Shown: positions 1 to 8,716, numbered from the stretch's first letter. The stretch: 40,135 bases of DNA from Mycobacterium sp. UM_CSW (GCF_000455205.1 NZ_AUWQ01000006.1:1-40135); one strand, 5' to 3'. The notes: generated by a model from the letters alone, not told the origin. Program-made: numbers and translations.

Positions 1-1
1 C

Positions 2-268
2 GAGCTGGCCCACGACACCACCCTGCGGTTCACCAATGAGCTGCGGATGACGTTGCGCGAGTTGGGATCCCGGCGCGTCGCGGCGGACATCCTCGACGCC
101 GCCGACGACGTCTACTACCTCACCTGCGACGAACTATTCACCATGCCGGCCGACGCGCGGCTACGGGTCAAGCGCCGCCGGGCCGAACGGGAGCGGTTGC
201 AGGCCCAACGACCGCCCGACGTCATCGACGGGCGCTGGACGCCCGTCGGCCAGGGCGGCGACACCTGA
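2..268 (+). CDS. C-terminal end of a PEP-utilising-enzyme-like protein (5' end outside window)
   Basis: The reading frame is open from the window edge, so only the last 88 residues are visible. A stretch reading LRELGSRRVAADIL...ADDVYYLTCDEL matches the linker that in PEP synthase and rifampin-phosphotransferase-like proteins precedes the swivelling phospho-histidine domain. A basic helix (RLRVKRRRAERERLQAQR) and DVIDGRW follow, and the frame then stops at 266-268. The mobile histidine domain normally expected next is absent. The protein may be a two-part form with a separately encoded mobile domain, or a truncated one. The family call is from pattern memory; the missing domain is what the sequence shows. 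Confidence 0.5.
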   Translation, partial: ELAHDTTLRFTNELRMTLRELGSRRVAADILDAADDVYYLTCDELFTMPADARLRVKRRRAERERLQAQRPPDVIDGRWTPVGQGGDT

Positions 269-274
269 GCCACA

Positions 275-1000
275 TCAACCCAGCAGCCCGCGCAAGAACA
301 GCGCGTTGCGTACCGCGTGGCCGCCCAGGTCGTTGTTGAAATACATCCACACGTCCCTGCCGTCACGGTCCCATTCGGTGATCTGGTCGGCCCAGCGCCG
401 CAGCTGCTCGTGCGAGTAGCAGCCCGCGTAGATCGCGTCCTGGTCCGGGCCGTGCATGCGGATGTACACCAGATCGGTGGTGGCGCGCGGCACGCACGCC
501 AGCCCGGCGCCGCTCATCACCACGTAGGCGGCGCGGCGGCGTTCCAGCAACTCGTATACGGCCGGGTCGTTCCAGGACGGATGGCGCAGCTCGACGGCCA
601 CCCGGATGGGCTCGGGCACACTGGCCAGGAAGGCATCCAGCCGCGCGTCGTCGCGCTGCTGCTCGGGGTGCAGTTGGACGAGCAGCACCCCGCGGCGGTC
701 GCCCAGTAACTGCCAGCAGCGCTCGAACCGCTCGATCCACGGCTCCGGGGACGACAGCCGGCGATAGTGCGTCAGCCCGCGATGCGCCTTGACCGACATC
801 CTGAACCCGTCGGGCAGCTGATCGCGCCAACCGGCGAACGTCGAATCCTTCGGCCAGCGATAGAAACTCGCGTTCAGCTCGACGGTGTCGAAGACCTCCA
901 CGTAGCGGGCCAACCGTCGCGCCGACGGCAAACCTGTCGGGTAGAGCACATCCGCCCAATGGTTGTAAGACCATCCGGAGGTGCCGATCCGGACGGTCAA
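275..1000 (-). CDS. DUF72 family protein
   Basis: A protein of 241 residues with the DUF72 signature at its start (TVRIGTSGWSYNHW) and typical motifs: NASFYRWP, FRMSVKAHRGLTHYRRL, VELRHPSW and, near the end, VWMYFNNDLGGHA. DUF72 proteins have a TIM-barrel fold and no settled function. The frame is open further upstream, but the family begins at this TTG (998-1000), and longer versions would overlap the upstream endonuclease-like gene. That gene ends 7 bp away, so this is the last gene of a leftward TfoX-HhH-DUF72 run. Family assignment is confident; the function is unknown. Confidence 0.88.
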   Translation of the reverse strand: MTVRIGTSGWSYNHWADVLYPTGLPSARRLARYVEVFDTVELNASFYRWPKDSTFAGWRDQLPDGFRMSVKAHRGLTHYRRLSSPEPWIERFERCWQLLGDRRGVLLVQLHPEQQRDDARLDAFLASVPEPIRVAVELRHPSWNDPAVYELLERRRAAYVVMSGAGLACVPRATTDLVYIRMHGPDQDAIYAGCYSHEQLRRWADQITEWDRDGRDVWMYFNNDLGGHAVRNALFLRGLLG

Positions 1001-1007
1001 CGCCGGC

Positions 1008-1643
1008 TCATCCGGCCACCTGCCGGCGCACGTCGTCGTCGAGTGATGCCCGCACAAGCGCGGCTGCCAGCCGCGCGTTGGCCCGAGGAGCGAGGGCGCC
1101 CAGCTTCGCAGGCTGAGCCGGCAGACCCAACCGCCTGGCCGCCGCGGTGGCGCGGCCGTCGAAGTAGGGCCGCACCCAGGGCCAGACGTCTTGCACTTCG
1201 CGCAGGTAGATATCTGCGCCGGTGTCGCCAATTCCCTTGAAACTCTTCAGCATCCGTTTCGCCGTGGCGACGTCCTGGCGGCAGCTTTCGGCCATTTCCC
1301 GCAGGTCGCCGTGGTACTCGTCGCGGACCCGCACGGCGATGTCGGTGAGTCGGGTGGCCGAACTCTCGTCGTAGCGCACGTAGTGGGCGCGGCCGAACGC
1401 GCTGATCATGGTGCGCCGGTCGGATGCCAGGACGGCCTTGGGGGAGCGCAGGCCCGCCTTGAACAATTCACGGCCGGCGCTCATCGCGACGGCGGCGTCG
1501 ATCGGCTTGCTGGCGAGCATGCACAACACCAGCAACTGGAACAGCGGCATCGGCTTGTCGTGGATCTTGACGCCGGCCTCGGCCGCATACGTCGTGCCGG
1601 CCACCTTCAGCAGCCGCCGCACCACTTCGTCGCGCTTGTCCAC
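1008..1643 (-). CDS. HhH-GPD / endonuclease III-like protein
   Basis: About 211 residues. The central segment MLKSFKGIGDTGADIYLREV fits a helix-hairpin-helix followed by the GPD-type loop of base-excision DNA glycosylases, and an Asp-rich WPWVRPYFDG segment lies behind it. I see no C-terminal four-cysteine iron-sulfur motif like that of Nth, so this is a short clusterless relative. I chose the GTG at 1641-1643; a TTG at 1674-1676 would add 11 residues. It lies between the TfoX-like gene (ends 1687) and the DUF72 gene. A DNA-repair role is inferred from the fold only. Confidence 0.75.
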   Translation of the reverse strand: MDKRDEVVRRLLKVAGTTYAAEAGVKIHDKPMPLFQLLVLCMLASKPIDAAVAMSAGRELFKAGLRSPKAVLASDRRTMISAFGRAHYVRYDESSATRLTDIAVRVRDEYHGDLREMAESCRQDVATAKRMLKSFKGIGDTGADIYLREVQDVWPWVRPYFDGRATAAARRLGLPAQPAKLGALAPRANARLAAALVRASLDDDVRRQVAG

Positions 1644-1686
1644 ACCGGACCGCTTACCCGAACCACCCTCGAGCAAACCGCGGCAC

Positions 1687-2019
1687 TCACTTCGGGGGCA
1701 GGCCGCGGGCGTAGCCGACGCCCTTGGCGACCCAATCCTGCAGCTGCCGTTTCGTTCCCACGCCGCCGGCGTCGACGCGCAGCCAGCCGCGCGCCTCCCG
1801 GCCCGCCATCACCATGGGCCCGACGTGGGCACGCTTGAGCAGTTTGTCGGTCTCCTCCGGCGGTACCCGCACCAGCAGCCCGCCCTGTCCGCTGGCGGCC
1901 ACGGACATGTTGCCGTTGATCAGGAACGCCAGACCACCGAACATTCGCTTTTCCTCGACGCCGCGCTCGGAGCCGAGCAGTTCGCGGATCCGGTTGGCCA
2001 GGTCTTCGTCGTAGGCCAT
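1687..2019 (-). CDS. TfoX N-terminal domain protein
   Basis: A protein of 110 residues starting MAYDEDLANRIRELL and containing EEKRMFGGLAFLINGNMSVAAS, the hallmark of the TfoX/Sxy N-terminal domain. Mycobacterial stand-alone versions have this length and no known competence role. The start at the ATG 2017-2019 matches the family; the frame extends upstream to 2085 without family similarity. It is the first gene of a tight leftward run (10-43 bp to the HhH-GPD gene, depending on its start). The fold is clear; the biological role in mycobacteria is unknown. Confidence 0.87.
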   Translation of the reverse strand: MAYDEDLANRIRELLGSERGVEEKRMFGGLAFLINGNMSVAASGQGGLLVRVPPEETDKLLKRAHVGPMVMAGREARGWLRVDAGGVGTKRQLQDWVAKGVGYARGLPPK

Positions 2020-2051
2020 GGGCCGACCATAGCCCCGGGGTCCGACAGGCA

Positions 2052-2110
2052 CCGAGCCTGTAAATTTGCAGGCCTTCACTCGCATTTTCGCTGCGCAATT
2101 ACAGGCTCGG
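2052..2110. repeat. 12-bp perfect inverted repeat with 35-bp centre
   Basis: CCGAGCCTGTAA at 2052-2063 is the exact reverse complement of TTACAGGCTCGG at 2099-2110. A partial third copy (TTTGCAGGC, near 2065-2073) sits inside, so nested hairpins are possible. It occupies the gap between the TfoX-like gene and the nitroreductase-family gene, both transcribed leftward. Its AT-rich centre contrasts with the surrounding GC-rich DNA. It may be a dispersed palindromic element, a terminator for the upstream gene or an operator; the sequence alone does not decide. Confidence 0.6.
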
Positions 2111-2130
2111 CGAATGATCGGCTTTCGGCG

Positions 2131-2520
2131 TCAGTTCAGGTCGATCCGAATGGTCAGCAGGTCGCTGCCCATCAGCCGCACCACCGCGCTGTTGAGCCGC
2201 GGCAAGTCGCCCAGCCGCCGCAGCGGGTCATCTTCGGACAGCAGATGGGCCGTCCCGCTGCGCCACTGGCCGCCGATTCGCACCCGAACCGCGGGATTGG
2301 CCTTGATGTTGCGGACATAGTCCGAATGCTCGCCGTGCTCGGAAACCATCCAGAACTGGTTATCGACCACGCGGCCGCCGACGGCCGTCCGGCGAGGCTG
2401 ACCAGTCTTGCGCCCGGTGGTTTCGAGGATGACCCCCGGCATGTTCCGGCCTACCGGGTTCACCAGCAGTCTCTGGATGCGATGGACCACTTGCCGTTTC
2501 AGGTTCCGAACGTCGGTCAT
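2131..2520 (-). CDS. Deazaflavin (F420)-dependent nitroreductase-family protein
   Basis: A protein of 129 residues in the Ddn-like split beta-barrel family. Recognisable segments are GVILETTGRKTGQPRRTAVG, DNQFWMVSEHG, DYVRNIKANPAVRVRIGGQWR and a C-terminal LTIRIDL. Members bind F420H2 and reduce quinones or nitro compounds; M. tuberculosis Ddn activates pretomanid. The ATG at 2518-2520 is preferred over the longer frame starting at 2553. The exact substrate cannot be read from the sequence. Confidence 0.85.
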   Translation of the reverse strand: MTDVRNLKRQVVHRIQRLLVNPVGRNMPGVILETTGRKTGQPRRTAVGGRVVDNQFWMVSEHGEHSDYVRNIKANPAVRVRIGGQWRSGTAHLLSEDDPLRRLGDLPRLNSAVVRLMGSDLLTIRIDLN

Positions 2521-2565
2521 AGGCTGCGATTCTGCCGCATGCGCGACACCCACTAACGCGGAACA

Positions 2566-2587
2566 GCCGCCCCCTTTCGGGGGCGGC
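2566..2587. terminator. Strong hairpin terminator
   Basis: A perfect 9-bp GC stem (GCCGCCCCC / GGGGGCGGC) closes a TTTC loop. It lies 31-52 bp downstream of the stop codon of the leftward secreted-protein gene (ends 2618) and upstream of the next leftward gene. There is no long T tract, as is common in mycobacteria. Confidence 0.7.
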
Positions 2588-2617
2588 CGCCCGCATTCGG
2601 GTTTTCAGGTCCCGGTT

Positions 2618-3109
2618 TTAGCGGGGGGTTCCGACGGTGCCGCCGCCGTTGACCTGGCCGCCGGCGTTGCCCGCGGGGGTGTACGCCTGGAAACCGGCCG
2701 ACGTGTTGACGCCCCACTGGCCCAGGTCCGGGTTGAACACGACCGGAAGCTGGGTGCCGTCGGGGTCACCGACTGGCGGAGCCCAGGTGGCCGGCAGTCC
2801 GTAACGGCCCGGGTCGTTGTAGTGCCCCGGCGGCGGGAAGCCGTTCTGGCCCGGGGGAAGCGGGCTGCCGGGCGCGTTGCAGTTCACGCCGGGCGCACCG
2901 GGGTTACAAATCGGCTGCCCGGGCAGCGGCTGGCCCGGAGCCGGCAGGTCGCGGTCCCCGCCCGGCACGTTCGGCCCGGGCACGTTGGGGCCCGGCCCCG
3001 GCACGTTCGGGCCGGGATCGGCGAGCGCGAAACCGGCGCCCAACCCGAGCGCCGCGGACCCGAGGCCACCGGCCATCGCGGCGGTGGCGGCGATCTTGGT
3101 GAGATTCAT
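2618..3109 (-). CDS. Secreted Pro/Gly-rich protein
   Basis: A protein of 163 residues with a signal peptide (MNLTKIAATAAMAGG, Ala/Gly/Leu core, predicted cleavage after FALA around residue 31). The mature part is rich in Pro, Gly and Asn, beginning with repeats of PGPNVPGP and followed by PPGQNGFPPPGHYNDPGRYGLPA. There are two Cys (ICNPGAPGVNCN). A strong ribosome-binding site (AAGGAGTT, 6 nt before the ATG at 3107-3109) sets the start. Small exported Pro-rich proteins of this type are common in mycobacteria and have no known function. A strong hairpin follows the gene. Confidence 0.82.
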   Translation of the reverse strand: MNLTKIAATAAMAGGLGSAALGLGAGFALADPGPNVPGPGPNVPGPNVPGGDRDLPAPGQPLPGQPICNPGAPGVNCNAPGSPLPPGQNGFPPPGHYNDPGRYGLPATWAPPVGDPDGTQLPVVFNPDLGQWGVNTSAGFQAYTPAGNAGGQVNGGGTVGTPR

Positions 3110-3198
3110 GTGAACTCCTTGTCCAGCTTGGCTGCGACGCACGCAGCGCAACAGCATTGACGGTGTTGTTCAGTTATTTCCCCAAGCACCGGGTTTGG

Positions 3199-3234
3199 GC
3201 CGAGGGACAGGGGATGACCCCCTGGTCCCTCGGC
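3199..3234. terminator. Long hairpin downstream of lon
   Basis: GCCGAGGGAC at 3199-3208 pairs with GTCCCTCGGC at 3225-3234, and AGGGG (3209-3213) pairs with CCCCT (3219-3223) inside it. The result is about 15 bp of stem with one bulge and a 5-nt loop. It lies about 93 bp beyond the lon stop codon and about 90 bp before the start of the next leftward gene. It is probably the lon terminator; a 5'-leader structure of the secreted-protein gene is the alternative. Confidence 0.6.
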
Positions 3235-3326
3235 TACCCGAGTCGGCCGAGCCGAAAACACTCTCGGGCCGATTCATTGGCAGCAGACTCCCAGGTTTAT
3301 GACAAGCTCCTGGCAGCCACGGCCCC

Positions 3327-5639
3327 CTAGGCGGCGACGGTCGCGGGCTGCGGCGCGGGTTCGAGCGCCTGCGCGACGATCTCCGCGACGTCCGTCATCG
3401 GCTTGACGTCCAGCGCGTCGAGCACCTCGGCGGGCACGTCATCCAGATCGGGCTCGTTGCGAGACGGGATGAAAACCGTTGACAGACCGGCACGCTGGGC
3501 GGCCAGCAGCTTCTGCTTCACGCCGCCGATCGGCAGCACCCGGCCGTTCAGCGTGACCTCGCCGGTCATGCCGACATCGCTGCGCACCTGGCGGCCGGTG
3601 GCCATCGACACCAGCGCGGTGACCATCGTCACACCGGCCGACGGGCCGTCCTTGGGCACCGCGCCGGCGGGCACGTGCACGTGGATGCGCCGGTCCAGCG
3701 CCTTCGGGTCAATGCCGAGCTCCGCGGCGTGTGAGCGCACGTAGGACAGCGCGATCTGCGCCGATTCCTTCATCACGTCGCCCAACTGGCCGGTCAGCTG
3801 CAAACCCGGTTCGCCGTCGGTCGCCCCGGCCTCGATGTAGAGGACGTCGCCGCCCAGCCCAGTCACAGCCAGGCCGGTGGCCACCCCGGGCACCGCCGTG
3901 CGCTCGGCCGACTCGGGGGTGAACCGCGGACGGCCCAGGTAACCAACCAGATCGGGCTCGTCGATCGTGACCGGTTCGTCGGCGATCTTGGTCGTCACCT
4001 TGCGCAGCGCCTTGGCCAGCAGCCGCTCGAACTGCCGAACCCCCGGCTCGCGGGTGTAATCCGCGGCGATCTTGCGCAGCGCGGCGTCGGTGACGGTGAC
4101 CTCGTCGTCGTTCAGCGCCGCCCGCTCCCGCTGCCGGGGCAGCAGGTAGTCGCGGGCGATGGCGACCTTGTCGTCCTCGGTGTATCCGTCGATCTGCACC
4201 AGCTCCATGCGGTCCAGCAGGGCCGACGGGATGTTCTCGATCACGTTGGCCGTGGCCAGGAACACCACATCCGACAGGTCCAGGTCCAGATCCAGGTAGT
4301 GGTCGCGGAACGTGTGGTTCTGCGCCGGGTCGAGCACCTCGAGCAGCGCCGCGCTCGGGTCGCCGCGGTAGTCGGAACCGACCTTGTCGATCTCGTCCAG
4401 CAGCACAACGGGATTCATCGATCCCGCCTCGCCGATCGCCCGCACGATCCGGCCCGGCAGCGCGCCCACGTAGGTGCGCCGGTGCCCGCGGATCTCGGCC
4501 TCGTCCCGCACACCGCCCAGGGCGACGCGCACGAACTTGCGGCCCAAAGCCCGGGCCACACTCTCGCCGAGCGACGTCTTGCCGACGCCGGGGGGACCGG
4601 CCAGCACCATCACGGCGCCGGAGCCGCGCCCGCCGACGACCTGCAGCCCGCGCTGCGCGCGGCGCGTGCGCACGGCCAGGTATTCGACAATGCGGTCCTT
4701 GACGTCGTCCAGCCCGTGGTGGTCGGCGTCCAACACCGCCCGCGCCGCCGTCAGGTCGGTCGAGTCCTCGGTCCGCACGTTCCACGGCAGGTCGAGCACG
4801 GTGTCCAGCCAGGTGCGGATCCAGCCGCTCTCGGGGCTCTGGTCGCTGGAGCGTTCCAGCTTGCCGACCTCGCGCAGCGCGGCCTCGCGCACCTTCTCGG
4901 GCAGGTCGGCGGCCTCGACGCGGGCCCGATAGTCGTCGGATCCGTCGGGCTCGCCCTCGCCCAGTTCCTTGCGGATGGCCGCCAGCTGCTGGCGCAGCAG
5001 GAACTCCTTCTGCGTCTTCTCCATGCCGTCGCGGACGTCCTCGGCGATCTTCTCGTTGACCTCGACCTCGGCCAAGTGCGAACTGGTCCAGTCGATGAGC
5101 ACGCGCAGCCGCTCGGCCACGTCCACCGTCTCGAGCAGCTGGCGCTTCTGCACGTCGGTGAGGTAGGACGCATACCCGGACGTGTCCGCCAGCGCCGACG
5201 GGTCGGTCAGGCTGTTGACGTAGTCGACGATCTGCCAGGCCTCGCGGCGCTGCAGCATGGCCAGCAGCAGCTTCTTGTATTCCGCCGCCAGGGCCTTGAT
5301 CTCGTCGGTCGCCGGTGTTTCGGGCGCCTCGGTCACCTCGACCCACAGCGCGGCGCCGGGCCCGGATGCGCCCGCCCCGATGTGCGCCCTGCGCTCGCCG
5401 CGCACGACGGCCGCGGTGCCACCACCGGCGATCCGGCCGACTTGCAGAATCTTCGCGATCACACCGTGGGTGGGGTAGCGGTCGTCCAGCCGGGGCGCGA
5501 TCAGCAGCTGCCCCGATTCGCTCGCCTGTGCGGCGTCGATCGCCGCCCGGGCGGCGTCGTCCAGGGCGATCGGGACCACCATTCCGGGCAACACGATCGT
5601 CCCGGTGAACAAGACCGGAACAGACTTGGCTTCAGCCAT
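3327..5639 (-). CDS. lon: ATP-dependent protease Lon
   Basis: A protein of 770 residues, normal for bacterial Lon. The N-terminal substrate-binding region (about 1-200) begins [21 protein letters not shown]. The AAA+ module has Walker [10 protein letters not shown] (348-356) and Walker [10 protein letters not shown] (411-419, D415/E416). The C-terminal protease has the Ser667/Lys710 dyad (KDGPSAG; GGVKQK), 43 residues apart as in E. coli S679/K722. The ATG at 5637-5639 follows an AGGA-type Shine-Dalgarno; a longer frame to 5747 runs into repeat DNA and is unlikely. Lon degrades misfolded and regulatory proteins. M. tuberculosis lacks lon, whereas many other mycobacteria keep it. A HAIR-like site lies just upstream. 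Confidence 0.97.
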   Translation of the reverse strand: MAEAKSVPVLFTGTIVLPGMVVPIALDDAARAAIDAAQASESGQLLIAPRLDDRYPTHGVIAKILQVGRIAGGGTAAVVRGERRAHIGAGASGPGAALWVEVTEAPETPATDEIKALAAEYKKLLLAMLQRREAWQIVDYVNSLTDPSALADTSGYASYLTDVQKRQLLETVDVAERLRVLIDWTSSHLAEVEVNEKIAEDVRDGMEKTQKEFLLRQQLAAIRKELGEGEPDGSDDYRARVEAADLPEKVREAALREVGKLERSSDQSPESGWIRTWLDTVLDLPWNVRTEDSTDLTAARAVLDADHHGLDDVKDRIVEYLAVRTRRAQRGLQVVGGRGSGAVMVLAGPPGVGKTSLGESVARALGRKFVRVALGGVRDEAEIRGHRRTYVGALPGRIVRAIGEAGSMNPVVLLDEIDKVGSDYRGDPSAALLEVLDPAQNHTFRDHYLDLDLDLSDVVFLATANVIENIPSALLDRMELVQIDGYTEDDKVAIARDYLLPRQRERAALNDDEVTVTDAALRKIAADYTREPGVRQFERLLAKALRKVTTKIADEPVTIDEPDLVGYLGRPRFTPESAERTAVPGVATGLAVTGLGGDVLYIEAGATDGEPGLQLTGQLGDVMKESAQIALSYVRSHAAELGIDPKALDRRIHVHVPAGAVPKDGPSAGVTMVTALVSMATGRQVRSDVGMTGEVTLNGRVLPIGGVKQKLLAAQRAGLSTVFIPSRNEPDLDDVPAEVLDALDVKPMTDVAEIVAQALEPAPQPATVAA

Positions 5640-5654
5640 TAGGGTCCTCCAAAA

Positions 5655-5675
5655 GTTGAGTCTGCTGCGCTTAAC
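5655..5675. promoter_or_regulatory. HAIR-like inverted repeat upstream of lon
   Basis: GTTGAGT, 7 nt, GCTTAAC: an imperfect inverted repeat (5 of 7 positions symmetric) with the 7-nt spacer of the HspR HAIR element (CTTGAGT-N7-ACTCAAG). The left arm matches consensus at 6/7; the right arm is weaker. It lies 16-36 bp before the lon start codon. HspR control of lon is known in Streptomyces, so heat-shock repression is plausible but inferred. Confidence 0.45.
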
Positions 5676-5710
5676 CCAGCCGAGCGCGGGTTTGTTCCCG
5701 GCCAATGCGG

Positions 5711-5754
5711 CCGTCACGCTGGCGCGAGGCTGGACCTCGACCGTCACGCTGGCG
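5711..5754. repeat. Two 14-bp direct repeats, 30-bp period
   Basis: CCGTCACGCTGGCG occurs at 5711-5724 and again at 5741-5754, with a related shorter copy (TACGCTGGCGG) from about 5756. They lie between the lldD2-like stop codon and lon, in the presumed lon promoter region. They may be binding sites or a small tandem duplication. Confidence 0.5.
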
Positions 5755-7017
5755 TTACGCTGGCGGCGAAATTGGCCCTAGCCGCCGCAGCTGCGTCACG
5801 TGCTTGGGCGAAAGCTCCTCAAGGCAGGTGGCGCCCAGCAGCGCCATGGTCCGCGTTATCCCGCTCTGCAGGATCTCGATCGCGCGGGTCACACCCGCCT
5901 CACCGCCGGCCATCAGCCCGTACAGGTAGGCCCGCCCGACCAGCGTGCACCGCGCGCCCAGCGCGATCGCCGCGACGATGTCGGCGCCGGACATGATGCC
6001 GGTGTCGACCAGGATCTCGGTGTGCTTGCCCAGCTCGCGGGCGACGGTGGGCAGCAGGTGAAAGGGCACCGGGGCCCGATCCAGTTGGCGCCCACCGTGA
6101 TTGGACAGCACGATGCCGTCGACGCCGCGATCCACCACCGCGCGGGCGTCGTCGAGCGTCTGAATCCCCTTGACGACCAGCATGCCGGGCCATTGGGCCT
6201 TGATCCATTCCAGGTCATCAAAGGTCAGGCTCGGGTCGAACATCGTGCTGAGGTACTCGCCGACGGTGCCCGACCAGCGATCCAGCGACGCGAAGGCCAG
6301 CGGCTCGGTGGTCAGCAGGTCGAACCACCACTTCGGGTGCGGCACCGCGTCCAGCACGGTGCGCAGCGTCAGCGTCGGCGGGATCGTCATGCCGTTGCGG
6401 TTGTCGCGCAGCCGCGCGCCCGCGACCGGGACGTCGACGGTGGCCAGCAGGGTGTCGAATCCCGCGTCGGCCGCGCGCTTCACCAGCGCCATCGAGCGGT
6501 CGCGGTCGCGCCACATGTAGAGCTGAAACCACTTGCGTCCCTCGGGAACAGCGGTCACCAAGTCTTCGATCGCCGTGGTACCAAGCGTGGAGAGCGAGAA
6601 CGGGATCCCCGCCCGCGCGGCCGCCCGCGCGCCGGCGATTTCGCCCTCGGTGTGCATCAACCGGGTGAATCCGGTCGGCGCGATCCCGAACGGCAGCACC
6701 ACCGGCTGGCCCAGAACGTCCCATCCGGCGGTCACGTTGGAGACGTCGCGCAGGATGGTCGGGTGAAACTCGATGTCGCGGAAGGCCTGTCGGGCCCGCG
6801 CGATGGACAGCTCGTCGTCGGCCGCCCCGTCGGTGTAGTCGAACGCCGCCCTGGGGGTGCGCCGTTTTGCGATGCGACGCAGGTCCTCGATGGTGAACGC
6901 GGCGGCCAGGCGGCGCTTGGTCGCGTCGAACTGCGGTCGTTTGAACTGCATCAGCGGCGCCAGATCGCGCACCTTGGGCACTCGTCGCTTGACCACAATG
7001 TGCAACGGTAGTCGCAT
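5755..7017 (-). CDS. lldD2: FMN-dependent L-lactate dehydrogenase / alpha-hydroxy-acid oxidase (LldD2-like)
   Basis: About 420 residues, TIM-barrel alpha-hydroxy-acid dehydrogenase family. Visible motifs are [18 protein letters not shown] near the N-terminus, [37 protein letters not shown] and [12 protein letters not shown] (active-site His and Arg), then [13 protein letters not shown] for FMN phosphate binding. It oxidises L-lactate to pyruvate at the membrane. It closely resembles Rv1872c (lldD2), and the neighbouring DUF1810 gene repeats the Rv1872c-Rv1873 order. The start is uncertain: the ATG at 7015-7017 has a GAAGGGA site before it, while the GTG at 6994-6996 gives 413 residues, nearer the H37Rv length. 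The upstream ATG overlaps the divergent gene's start codon. Confidence 0.93.
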   Translation of the reverse strand: MRLPLHIVVKRRVPKVRDLAPLMQFKRPQFDATKRRLAAAFTIEDLRRIAKRRTPRAAFDYTDGAADDELSIARARQAFRDIEFHPTILRDVSNVTAGWDVLGQPVVLPFGIAPTGFTRLMHTEGEIAGARAAARAGIPFSLSTLGTTAIEDLVTAVPEGRKWFQLYMWRDRDRSMALVKRAADAGFDTLLATVDVPVAGARLRDNRNGMTIPPTLTLRTVLDAVPHPKWWFDLLTTEPLAFASLDRWSGTVGEYLSTMFDPSLTFDDLEWIKAQWPGMLVVKGIQTLDDARAVVDRGVDGIVLSNHGGRQLDRAPVPFHLLPTVARELGKHTEILVDTGIMSGADIVAAIALGARCTLVGRAYLYGLMAGGEAGVTRAIEILQSGITRTMALLGATCLEELSPKHVTQLRRLGPISPPA

Positions 7018-7441
7018 GGATCCCTTCGACCTGAAGCGCTTCATGGACGCGCAGGCCCCGGTGTACCGCGACGTCGTCGACGAGCTGCGCGCCGGCCGGA
7101 AGCGCAGCCACTGGATGTGGTTCGTCTTCCCGCAGCTGCGCGGCCTGGGCAGCAGCCCGACGGCGTTGCACTACGGCATCTCCTCGCTCGAGGAGGCCCG
7201 CGCATACCTGGAGCACGAGGTGCTCGGGCCGCGATTGCGCGAGTGCACCCGGCTGGTCAACGCGGTGCAGGGACGTTCCGCGGCGCAGATCTTCGGTTCG
7301 CCCGACGAGCTCAAGCTGCGCTCGTCGATGACGCTGTTCGCGAAGGCAACCGACGACAACGAGGAGTTCGTCGCGCTGCTCGACAAGTACTACGGCGGCG
7401 AGCAGGACCAGCTGACGCTGGCGCGCCTAGGCCGGGCTTAG
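7016..7441 (+). CDS. DUF1810 family protein (Rv1873-like)
   Basis: A protein of 141 residues, mostly helical, with the DUF1810 signatures [49 protein letters not shown] and a C-terminal [13 protein letters not shown]. The H37Rv homologue Rv1873 has a known structure but no established function. The ATG at 7016 overlaps the divergent lldD2-like ATG; an in-frame ATG at 6998 would add six residues. The 3' end overlaps the convergent GH13 gene by 15 bp. Confidence 0.9.
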   Translation: MDPFDLKRFMDAQAPVYRDVVDELRAGRKRSHWMWFVFPQLRGLGSSPTALHYGISSLEEARAYLEHEVLGPRLRECTRLVNAVQGRSAAQIFGSPDELKLRSSMTLFAKATDDNEEFVALLDKYYGGEQDQLTLARLGRA

Positions 7442-8713
7442 GATCCGCCAGCCGTGCGGCTCGACAACCACCGCGTCGAGCACCTCCGGTGGTGGCGCCG
7501 AGGATCCCGCGACGACCTGTGCGCGCGCCCGGCCCGCCTCCGACAGCGCGACGCGCATCGGCTCCTCGCCGATGTTGAGCGCGACCAGCAGCGCGTTCTC
7601 ACCGTTGCGCGTCTCGTAGACGTAGTGCCGGTTTTCCAGCCGCAACGCGGTCGTCGATGCCGCGTGCAGCCACGGGTGACGACGGCGCAACCCGACCAGG
7701 AACTGATGCAACGCCCACATCTGGGCACCGAACGCATCCAAATTTAGTGGGGGAGTATCGAACTCGGGGCGCACCGCGTCGTCGCCACCGTACCGCTCCT
7801 CCTTGACGCCGCGGAATCCGAGCTCGTCGCCCGCGTACACGCTGGGCACCCCGCCGACGGTCAGCAGGATCACCAGCGCGTGGGCCACGTGCTCGGGCCG
7901 GTCGAGCCGGCTGGCGATTCGGGTGACGTCGTGATTGCCGATGAACGTCAGCGGGGCGAAGGTTTCCAGGAACGCGTCGTGCCGCTGCAGCGCCCAGTCC
8001 AGCTCGAAGAAGTTGCCGTCGTTGAGGCTGCTCCAGATCGCCTTCCACAGCTCGTACTGGGTTGCGGAGTCGAACGTCGCAGCCTCGACCACCGCGGCGT
8101 AGTCGCCGTGGATGAGCTCGCCAACGAACCACGCGTCCGGGTACCGCTCGCGCACCCGCGGCAGCGTCGACGCCCAGAATTGTTGCGGCACAATGTAGGC
8201 CGCGTCGAGGCGCCAGCCGTCCGCGCCGCGCCCCAGCCAGTGCGCCATCACGTCGACGGTGTAGTCGATGACCTCGGGGCTGTCGTGGTTGAGCGTGATG
8301 AGCTCGGAGTGACCCTCGAACGTCCCTCCGCTGAACCAGCCGGGCGCCGCTTCCCGATAGCGCGGGAAGTCCACGCCGACGTGGTTGAACACGCCGTCGA
8401 GCAGGACGCGCAGCCCACGGCGGTGGGCCTCCGCGACGAGGTGGTCAAAGTCGCCGTCGTCGCCCAGTCGGGGATCGATCCGGTAGTGATCGGTGGTGTC
8501 GTAACCGTGTGTGCGCGAGGCGAAGATCGGCCCGAGCGCGATCCCCGACGCCCCCAACGCGATGGCATGGTCGAGCCAGTCGACGAGCCGCCGCAGCCGA
8601 TGTTGGTCCGGCTGCGGCGGCTCCGACTCCGATGCCTGAGGAAACGCGCCGACGAATCCCAGTGGATAGACCTGCCACCAGATGGCGTGCTCTACCCAGG
8701 CTGGTGTCGTCAC
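7427..8713 (-). CDS. GH13 alpha-amylase family glycosidase
   Basis: A protein of 428 residues with all four conserved GH13 regions: I DGVFNH (106-111), II GWRLDAAY (nucleophile D170), III FVGELIHG (acid/base E199) and IV FIGNHD (D262). It starts WVEHAIWWQVYPLGF, as is typical for cytoplasmic alpha-glucan or oligosaccharide hydrolases, and there is no signal peptide. The GTG start (8711-8713) is only 3 bp past the ahpD stop, so it is probably co-transcribed with ahpC-ahpD. I know of no equivalent gene beside ahpD in M. tuberculosis. Substrate (maltodextrin, trehalose or glycogen fragments) is not readable. Confidence 0.92.
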   Translation of the reverse strand: MTTPAWVEHAIWWQVYPLGFVGAFPQASESEPPQPDQHRLRRLVDWLDHAIALGASGIALGPIFASRTHGYDTTDHYRIDPRLGDDGDFDHLVAEAHRRGLRVLLDGVFNHVGVDFPRYREAAPGWFSGGTFEGHSELITLNHDSPEVIDYTVDVMAHWLGRGADGWRLDAAYIVPQQFWASTLPRVRERYPDAWFVGELIHGDYAAVVEAATFDSATQYELWKAIWSSLNDGNFFELDWALQRHDAFLETFAPLTFIGNHDVTRIASRLDRPEHVAHALVILLTVGGVPSVYAGDELGFRGVKEERYGGDDAVRPEFDTPPLNLDAFGAQMWALHQFLVGLRRRHPWLHAASTTALRLENRHYVYETRNGENALLVALNIGEEPMRVALSEAGRARAQVVAGSSAPPPEVLDAVVVEPHGWRILSPA

Positions 8714-8716
8714 GGG

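Noticed and set aside
3709-5346. A 545-codon minus-strand frame inside lon
   Set aside because: Arg-rich translation typical of high-GC shadow frames, fully covered by a protein with all Lon motifs.
5640-5747. A 36-residue N-terminal extension of Lon
   Set aside because: It would be encoded by the direct repeats and the HAIR-like region, has no Lon similarity, and the ATG at 5639 has its own ribosome-binding site.
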